Source: Pseudomonadota bacterium | Lineage (GTDB): Bacteria > Pseudomonadota > Gammaproteobacteria > Burkholderiales > Burkholderiaceae_C | Direction of reading: 5' to 3' | Length of the DNA: 64,000 nt | Assembly (NCBI GenBank): GCA_021846965.1 | Contig: JAJZWA010000008.1 | Coordinates: 18,995-82,994 of the forward strand | Part shown: in pieces, positions 59,746 to 64,000 of the stretch | Layout: each line of letters opens with the position of its first letter | Numbering within the stretch: the stretch's first letter is position 1 | Made by a program: the position numbers and the translations under genes | The notes under the pieces: generated by a model | The model's input: only the letters and a program-made list of their open reading frames with translations | Databases searched by the model: none | What the model was told of the DNA's origin: nothing

Positions 59746-60834
59746 ATGGCGCAGCATTTCTGGCTACACAGTAAGTCCGTCTCATTGACGGGGGCGAACA
59801 TCGCGAACTTCAGCGACGAGGAGGCTCGCTACTTCCTGGCGCGTATGCGATGGGGCGACGATGGCACGCAGGTCTGCCCCAAGTGCGGTGTCGTCGACCG
59901 GCACCACGACATCAAGAGCCGATGCCAGTGGTCCTGCAAGCATTGCGGCAGGCGGTTTTCGGTGACCACCGGGACGCCGTTTGCCGATTTCAAGATCGGC
60001 TACCCGCGCCTGCTGCTCGCGATCTTCGCCTTCGTGGTGAACCAGAAGGGGATTGCGGCGCTGGCCCTGCGCCGGCTGATCGGCGGCCAGTACCGGACCA
60101 GCTACACCCTGCTGCAGAAAATCCGCGAGGCCGTCATGCTCACGATGCCGCGAGAGCCGCTCTCCGGCGTCGTCGAAGTCGACGGCGGGCACTTCGCCGG
60201 CAAGCGCCGCAAGGGTCGCAAGCTCAAAGAGGAAAAGGGCCCGGCCGAGATCCCGATGAAGTATCGCAAGCCCCAGCACCGCACCAAGGTGTCGAACTCG
60301 GCCTTCCCCCACCATCCGAACCGTCGCATCGTCCTGGTGCTGCGCGAAGTCTTCCCCGCCGGCGCAGGCAAGGGGGCGGCGCGCACACGCGTGGCGGTCA
60401 TCCGAAACGAGAACACCGCGGACATCGAGGCGCTGGTCAAGCGCTATGTCGCCAAGCGATCAACCATCCGATCAGACGAGCTGCCGGCCTACGGCAACCT
60501 CAAGCTGCTGGGCTACTTCCACGAAAGCGTGAACCACTCGGTGGAATTCTCCACCGACGACGGCGTGAACCAGAACCAGGCCGAGAGCTACTTCAGCCGC
60601 TTGCGGCGGGCCTTCATCGGCGTCTATCACAAGATCACGCCGCGCTACATGCTGGACTACGCCAGCGAGATGGCCTGGCGGGAGGACGTTCGACGGCGAG
60701 ATACCTTGACCCAGATGGGCCTGCTGTTCCGGCGCGTCTGCGAGTCCGGCCTCTCGACCGACTGGCTCAACTACTGCCGCGGTAACAAGCGCCTCTCCGA
60801 GCTGCTGTTCGTGGCCGAGGCGGCCAGCGCGTAG
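59746..60834 (+). CDS. IS1595-family (ISXO2-like) transposase
   Basis: This 362-residue transposase has an N-terminal zinc ribbon (Cys 44, 47, 64 and 67 in VCPKCG and CKHCG) and an ISXO2-like DDE-type domain. Asp 146 is in VVEVDGGHFAGKRRK, Asp 244 in IRSDELPAY, and the NQNQAESYFSRLRR motif (about 275-288) supplies the Asn/Glu and basic residue. It appears complete and active. It is followed after 20 bases by a coiled-coil/winged-helix gene on the same strand and is the only full transposase inside the inverted repeats. The best guess is that it mobilises the whole 11.5 kb segment. Confidence 0.92.
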   Translation: MAQHFWLHSKSVSLTGANIANFSDEEARYFLARMRWGDDGTQVCPKCGVVDRHHDIKSRCQWSCKHCGRRFSVTTGTPFADFKIGYPRLLLAIFAFVVNQKGIAALALRRLIGGQYRTSYTLLQKIREAVMLTMPREPLSGVVEVDGGHFAGKRRKGRKLKEEKGPAEIPMKYRKPQHRTKVSNSAFPHHPNRRIVLVLREVFPAGAGKGAARTRVAVIRNENTADIEALVKRYVAKRSTIRSDELPAYGNLKLLGYFHESVNHSVEFSTDDGVNQNQAESYFSRLRRAFIGVYHKITPRYMLDYASEMAWREDVRRRDTLTQMGLLFRRVCESGLSTDWLNYCRGNKRLSELLFVAEAASA

Positions 60835-60854
60835 CAAGACCAGGAAACATCCTC

Positions 60855-61439
60855 ATGGCCAACCACATCAGCCTGCGACTGGGCAGACTCATCCGCCAGC
60901 GCTCCTACCTCTCCGGCGAGGTCGTTCGCGCGCATCAGCGCGTCATGGATCTCACCGAGGAGGTGGCCGCGGCGCGTGCCAGGTTGCACCAGGCTCGTCA
61001 GGAGCTGGAGAACCTTCAGCAGTGGCGCGCGGACCTGGACAAGACCATCCGGAAAGAGGCCCCGTCCATCGATCCCAGCTACATCCAGACCGTGCAGGAG
61101 ACGCCTCGGAAGACCACGCGCGAGCACGGCGCGTTGATTGAAACCGTGGTGGCCTACTTGCGCGCGTCCTCGAACGGAGTGACCACGTACGAGGTGGCCC
61201 GGTGCATCGCGCCGCAGTTCGGGCTCCCATGGGAGACGTCGGCGGAGCAGAGCGAGACGGTCAGTCGAGTGCGCCGGATTTTCAACAACCTGAAGAAGCG
61301 CGGTGCGCTCAAGAGGTTGCCCTCGACCCAACGACACAAAGGGCAGGAACTGGGGCTGTGGGTCTGGATCGCGGACGGCAACGAGTCATTGCCTACGCAG
61401 TCACCCACCGCCACCGGCCAATGCTCTGACCCGTCGTAG
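60855..61439 (+). CDS. Coiled-coil/winged-helix-like protein, copy 1 (transposase-linked family)
   Basis: I do not recognise a named family for this 194-residue protein. It has RLIRQRSYLSGE at 11-22, a coiled coil at about 23-70, SIDP at 71-74, and a helical C-terminal region with the order of a winged helix (HGALIETVVAYL, VTTYEVARCIAP, VSRVRRIFNNLKKRGALKRL) ending GLWVWI. It begins 20 bases after the transposase stop and is probably co-transcribed. Its last 47 bases overlap the oppositely oriented copy 2. Beyond GLWVWIADG the tail has no counterpart in the other copies, suggesting the original stop was lost. Confidence 0.7.
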   Translation: MANHISLRLGRLIRQRSYLSGEVVRAHQRVMDLTEEVAAARARLHQARQELENLQQWRADLDKTIRKEAPSIDPSYIQTVQETPRKTTREHGALIETVVAYLRASSNGVTTYEVARCIAPQFGLPWETSAEQSETVSRVRRIFNNLKKRGALKRLPSTQRHKGQELGLWVWIADGNESLPTQSPTATGQCSDPS

Positions 61440-61902
61440 GGTCGGTGTCCTGCCCAATTTGCTCAACCGCGCCGCGCGCTGCAAGCCCCCTGAGGGCCTT
61501 GCCGATTTTCCGCCGAGCCTTTCGGCGGCAGTCCGCTGTCGATTGATCCATGGGGAACACGAGCCAGAGCTGAGCGCCAAGCTCTTTGGCGTTGATGCCT
61601 GCGGCTCCAGCTTCTTGCAGCACTTCGACCAACGTGTCGACAAAGGCCCCGTGCGGAGCACTTTGCCTACGCGGCGTCCGTCTCCGGGGGTGGACGTCGT
61701 TCGGATCAATGCCAGGCACCAGCGCCACGATCTGCGCGTCCAGCTCGGCAATTTTCGCCCTCGCGACCTCCAAACCCTCGCGCGCCGCCTGAAGCTCCGC
61801 GGAACGATCTGACACGGCTTTCTCGAGGATGGGAAGTTCCCCCGACAGGTAGGAACGTTCCCGGATCAATCGAAGCAATTTGGTGCCGACTTGCCGTGCC
61901 AT
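61393..61902 (-). CDS. Coiled-coil/winged-helix-like protein, copy 2
   Basis: This 169-residue protein is related to copy 1: RLIRERSYLSGE at the same residues 11-22, a coiled coil to about 62, GIDPNDV at 64-70, HGAFVDTLVEVLQEAGAAGINAKEL, RRKIGKALRGLAARGAVEQI and the final GRWRWV. It is oriented opposite to copy 1 and they overlap tail to tail by 47 bases. Its start lies 41 bases inside the right inverted repeat, so it is the outermost gene of the transposon. Its function is unknown. Confidence 0.7.
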   Translation of the reverse strand: MARQVGTKLLRLIRERSYLSGELPILEKAVSDRSAELQAAREGLEVARAKIAELDAQIVALVPGIDPNDVHPRRRTPRRQSAPHGAFVDTLVEVLQEAGAAGINAKELGAQLWLVFPMDQSTADCRRKARRKIGKALRGLAARGAVEQIGQDTDPTTGQSIGRWRWVTA

Positions 61903-61943
61903 TCGGGGATTAGATCATCGCTGCCGACCCGCCAGGCCCCAAT

Positions 61944-61965
61944 GTGCATCAGAGACATAATGGCG
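61944..61965 (-). repeat. Right terminal inverted repeat, 22 bp
   Basis: This is the exact complement of 50425-50446 (here it starts GTGCATCAGAGACATA and ends ATGGCG). It marks the right end of the transposon. Confidence 0.88.
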
Positions 61966-61974
61966 GTTCTCGGG
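61966..61974 (+). repeat. Right target-site direct repeat
   Basis: GTTCTCGGG is the second copy of the 9 bases found at 50416-50424, in direct orientation and directly outside the inverted repeat. Confidence 0.75.
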
Positions 61975-62084
61975 GGTGTTAATAAGCAGATGACCAAGAC
62001 TGGGCCAGCCTGCACAAAAACTGGGCAAAACTGAGCCGCAGAGGTTGCTATGCATGGGTATCTTCCTGCCCATGAGCTACCGAC

Positions 62085-62627
62085 TTGACCACCGCCGCAC
62101 CCCAGCTTCTTGTCCAGCGCACGCCGCCTGCCTTCCGGTGGCTTCTCAACGAGCGCGCCATGTTGGCTGGTGAGGTGCTCAGGCGCCGCGAGCACATCGG
62201 CCGCCTGGAGGATGAGATTGCAGCCCTTGAAGCCCAGATGGCTGCGCTGGACCAGACCATGCAGCTCGCCGACAGCCGGGTCGACCCGACCTCAGCTGGT
62301 GTGGTCCGCGCAACAAGCGGGCGCTACCACGGACTCGGTTCGCTAACCACCTACGTCCGCGACCAAATCGTTGCTGCGGGCGATGCTGGCATCGACACCC
62401 TGACTCTGTGCCTGAGAGCCATGTTGCACTTCGAGCTCCCCGCCGAATCGAAGGCAGACTTTCTCAAGTTTCGGGCAGTTAGCATCGCGGACGCCCTGCG
62501 GCGCCTGGCCCGGCGTGGCGTCATCGAGCACGCGCCTCGTCCCGCAGGGGGAACTGCTCCTGCGGTCTGGTTCGTCAAGCGCGACGAAACTCTCGAGCAG
62601 TTAGCCAGCCGCACCCGGACGCCATGA
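62085..62627 (+). CDS. Coiled-coil/winged-helix-like protein, copy 3
   Basis: This 180-residue protein has RWLLNERAMLAGE at 18-30 in the place of RLIR(Q/E)RSYLSGE, a coiled coil at about 31-65, RVDPTSAG, a C-terminal helical region with SIADALRRLARRGVIEHA, and AVWFVKR at the wing position. The start is a TTG at 62085; no in-frame ATG precedes the conserved part. It lies outside the transposon, 110 bases beyond the direct repeat, and its stop overlaps the start of copy 4 (ATGA). Its function is unknown. Confidence 0.65.
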   Translation: MTTAAPQLLVQRTPPAFRWLLNERAMLAGEVLRRREHIGRLEDEIAALEAQMAALDQTMQLADSRVDPTSAGVVRATSGRYHGLGSLTTYVRDQIVAAGDAGIDTLTLCLRAMLHFELPAESKADFLKFRAVSIADALRRLARRGVIEHAPRPAGGTAPAVWFVKRDETLEQLASRTRTP

Positions 62628-63148
62628 CTCGGACCCGAACGGCTCCCGAGGTGAAGTGGGTTGCCAACGAAATGGCGGCAGTGCGCGGAGAGCTGGAGCG
62701 CATCGAGAAGAGCATGGCGCGTCTTGTCCAGCTTCGCTCCAAGTTGCAAGAGGACCTGGCAGCGCTGGAGCACGTGGCTGAGCAGTTGGCCACCGTTCCT
62801 CCCGCAGCCAGGGACCTCAGCGTCCGAACCCATGGCCGATACGGCACACGTGGAGCACTGCGTAATTGGTTGCGCCAGGTTCTGCAGCAGGCGTATCCCC
62901 GAGCTTTGGACTCGTTGTCGCTTACCGAGCAGGCCATCGCGGTCTTCGGGCTGCAATTCACCTCTACGCGGGAGCGCTATCGCTTCACGACCGATATCCT
63001 CGGGTCGGCGCTGCGCAAGCTGGTCGAGTACGGCGAGGTAGAACGTGTCCACGACGTAAGCCGCCCATCCAACCGCATAGGGGCCTGGCGCTGGAAGATG
63101 CCGGACTGCAACCTGGACGAGCTCCGCCAGCGCCACGCAACGAGGTGA
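62624..63148 (+). CDS. Coiled-coil/winged-helix-like protein, copy 4
   Basis: This 174-residue protein opens MTRTRTAPEVKWVANEMAAVRGEL, followed by a coiled coil (about 25-55), a region with GRYGTRGALRNWLRQVLQQA, DILGSALRKLVEYGEVERVHDV and the closing GAWRWKMP. The layout and the terminal GxWxW match the other copies, although identity is low. It overlaps copy 3 by four bases and is followed five bases later by copy 5, so copies 3-5 form one operon. Its function is unknown. Confidence 0.65.
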   Translation: MTRTRTAPEVKWVANEMAAVRGELERIEKSMARLVQLRSKLQEDLAALEHVAEQLATVPPAARDLSVRTHGRYGTRGALRNWLRQVLQQAYPRALDSLSLTEQAIAVFGLQFTSTRERYRFTTDILGSALRKLVEYGEVERVHDVSRPSNRIGAWRWKMPDCNLDELRQRHATR

Positions 63149-63153
63149 CTCCG

Positions 63154-63507
63154 ATGGCGCTGACCATGACGCGTACGCGCACGCAAACGGCGTTGACCAA
63201 GCTGGCACAGTTGCTGGCCGACGTGAATGGCGAGTTGCATTTCATCGCTGAAATCGTCGAGAGCCCCCTGGTGAAGCTAGAGGCTGTGGACCTGCACCGT
63301 CTGCAACGACAACGCGAGCAGCTCGAGAAGAGCCGCGTCGCTTTGCGTGTCACGCTGCGGCAGTTCGACCCGAACATTGACCCCGAGGACATCGGCCGAG
63401 CAACAGAATGGCTGCGAACTCGCTCGAAGGTTCCACGCTCCCGCCAGCGCGTCTATCTCTCGATATTGCGGCAAGCCGAGGGGGCCCACGATACGCCGAC
63501 CGGTTGA
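63154..63507 (+). CDS. Coiled-coil protein, copy 5, truncated before the winged-helix part
   Basis: This 117-residue protein shares the MTRTRT start with copy 4, then has KLAQLLADVNGEL, a coiled coil and FDPNIDPEDI at about 72-81. After RSRQRVYLSILRQAEGAHD, where the other copies continue into the winged-helix region, it stops. The stop lies four bases from the end of the convergent transposase fragment, so the 3-prime part was probably lost by insertion or deletion there. Confidence 0.6.
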   Translation: MALTMTRTRTQTALTKLAQLLADVNGELHFIAEIVESPLVKLEAVDLHRLQRQREQLEKSRVALRVTLRQFDPNIDPEDIGRATEWLRTRSKVPRSRQRVYLSILRQAEGAHDTPTG

Positions 63508-63511
63508 GCGG

Positions 63512-64000
63512 TCAGCGTGGCGGCTTTGGCTTCCACCCCTTCGGCCGCCCCCGTCCAGCTGCGGGCCGTTCCCCGTCGATGAGCTGCTCCGTGTCCCGGT
63601 GCTTGCCGTGCGTGTAGCCGCGCCACCAGGACGACATCCCGACACCAAGTGCAAAGCTCAGCAAGTTCCGCAGCTTCTTGCTGGTGGAGAGCCTTCGGCA
63701 GTCCTCCCGCCACGCCCCTTCCGCGGCATAGCTGTGCAGGTACTTGCCGCTCGGGTTGAGGTAGACGCCCTCGACCAAGCGCCGCATGCGCGCATTGAAG
63801 CTTTCGGCAAGGTTGTTGCTGGTGCCCTTGCGGTCGCTGTACCCCTTCGAGTGGTTGACCGTACGGTGCTCGCGGAACAATCTGGAAAATGCAGCGTACG
63901 CAGGGTCCTCGTCGCTCAGGATGGTGGACTCGGCCGAGGCGAATCGCTGGGCCATCGTTCGCACCGTACTTGCTGACTCGGTGATGGCGACTGCGACGCG
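63512..64000 (-). CDS. IS1595-family (ISXO2-like) transposase, C-terminal part, cut by window edge
   Basis: The frame is open from the right edge to the TGA at 63512. The visible 162 residues are the C-terminal part of an ISXO2-like transposase: RVAVAITESASTVRTM, LSDEDPAYAAF with a catalytic Asp, the NNLAESFNARMRRLVEGVYL motif with Glu and basic residue, and SYAAEGAWREDCRRL. It is related to but clearly different from the transposase at 59746. It is convergent to copy 5. Whether its N-terminal part is intact lies outside the window. Confidence 0.85.
   Translation of the reverse strand, partial: RVAVAITESASTVRTMAQRFASAESTILSDEDPAYAAFSRLFREHRTVNHSKGYSDRKGTSNNLAESFNARMRRLVEGVYLNPSGKYLHSYAAEGAWREDCRRLSTSKKLRNLLSFALGVGMSSWWRGYTHGKHRDTEQLIDGERPAAGRGRPKGWKPKPPR

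Larger units (their letters stand above)
50425..61965. mobile_element. 11.5 kb IS1595-type transposon carrying a type I restriction-modification operon
   Basis: The segment of 11,541 bp has perfect 22-bp inverted ends and a 9-bp direct repeat outside them, so it appears intact and recently inserted. Cargo, right to left on the minus strand: a small HTH gene, hsdM, hsdS, a HEPN-like gene, hsdR and a PD-(D/E)xK-like gene. The right end carries an ISXO2-like transposase (59746-60834) and two coiled-coil/winged-helix genes. The insertion lies directly behind the terminator of the Bax-inhibitor gene, where it harms no gene. That this transposase recognises these ends is inferred from their being the only candidate pair inside the boundaries. 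Confidence 0.82.

Noticed and set aside
50416..61974. Integrative element using a tRNA attachment site
   Set aside because: There is no tRNA gene at either end and no integrase; inverted repeats plus a short direct repeat fit a DDE-type transposon instead.
61866..62195. A 109-codon minus-strand open frame across the right transposon end
   Set aside because: It spans the inverted repeat and direct repeat, overlaps the start of copy 2 in another frame and copy 3 on the other strand, and shows no motif.

Overview
The window is GC-rich chromosomal DNA from a betaproteobacterium, most likely of the order Burkholderiales. The evidence is synteny: the run carA, a LysE/RhtB exporter, carB, greA, a DUF4149 protein, rlmE, ftsH, folP, glmM, pstSCAB, phoU, phoB and phoR, followed by ppk1 and ppx, is a typical betaproteobacterial arrangement. 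The start of FolP resembles Comamonadaceae-type enzymes, but I would not name a genus.

Bases 1-12.6 kb hold a sulfonate gene set. On the minus strand are a Bug/TctC binding protein (cut by the window edge) and an AMP-forming acyl-CoA ligase (SauT-like). On the plus strand are an IclR regulator, an acylating aldehyde dehydrogenase (SauS-like) and a MocR regulator (TauR-like). Then comes a minus-strand operon for a SnoaL-fold protein (TauX-like) and a taurine-type ABC importer (TauC, TauA, TauB). Divergent from it is a DAO-family flavoprotein (TauY-like), and a MHS-family carrier closes the set. Together these suggest uptake of taurine, oxidation to sulfoacetaldehyde, and interconversion with sulfoacetate through sulfoacetyl-CoA. 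The tauX-tauY gap carries two mirror-image pairs of CTGGAC-type sites, which I read as TauR operators.

Bases 12.8-26 kb are housekeeping: a LolC/E-type protein, a DUF4337 protein, a PAP2 phosphatase, an AidB-like acyl-CoA dehydrogenase, minCDE, rmlB-rmlD, and a tightly overlapped pgi-lysS-methyltransferase unit, then sixA. Bases 26-38 kb are a phosphate block: an OlsB-like acyltransferase, ppx, ppk1, and the pstSCAB-phoU-phoB-phoR operon. Three Pho-box-like sites (7-4-7 direct repeats) lie before olsB, between ppx and ppk1, and before pstS. Bases 37.4-50.4 kb run from glmM through ftsH, greA and carBA to a Bax-inhibitor-1 family protein and its terminator.

The last 13.6 kb is accessory DNA. 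An 11.5 kb segment (50425-61965) is bounded by 22-bp perfect inverted repeats and flanked by a 9-bp direct repeat, so it looks like an intact transposon. It carries an IS1595/ISXO2-family transposase and a type I restriction-modification operon (hsdM, hsdS, a HEPN-like gene, hsdR, a PD-(D/E)xK-like gene), all in one direction and mostly with 4-base overlaps, plus a small HTH gene. Five small proteins sharing one architecture (N-terminal R-x3-R-x4-GE-type helix, coiled coil, IDP motif, winged-helix-like end) sit within and just outside the transposon, next to it and to a second, edge-truncated IS1595 transposase. This transposase-linked coiled-coil/winged-helix family is the least familiar thing in the window.
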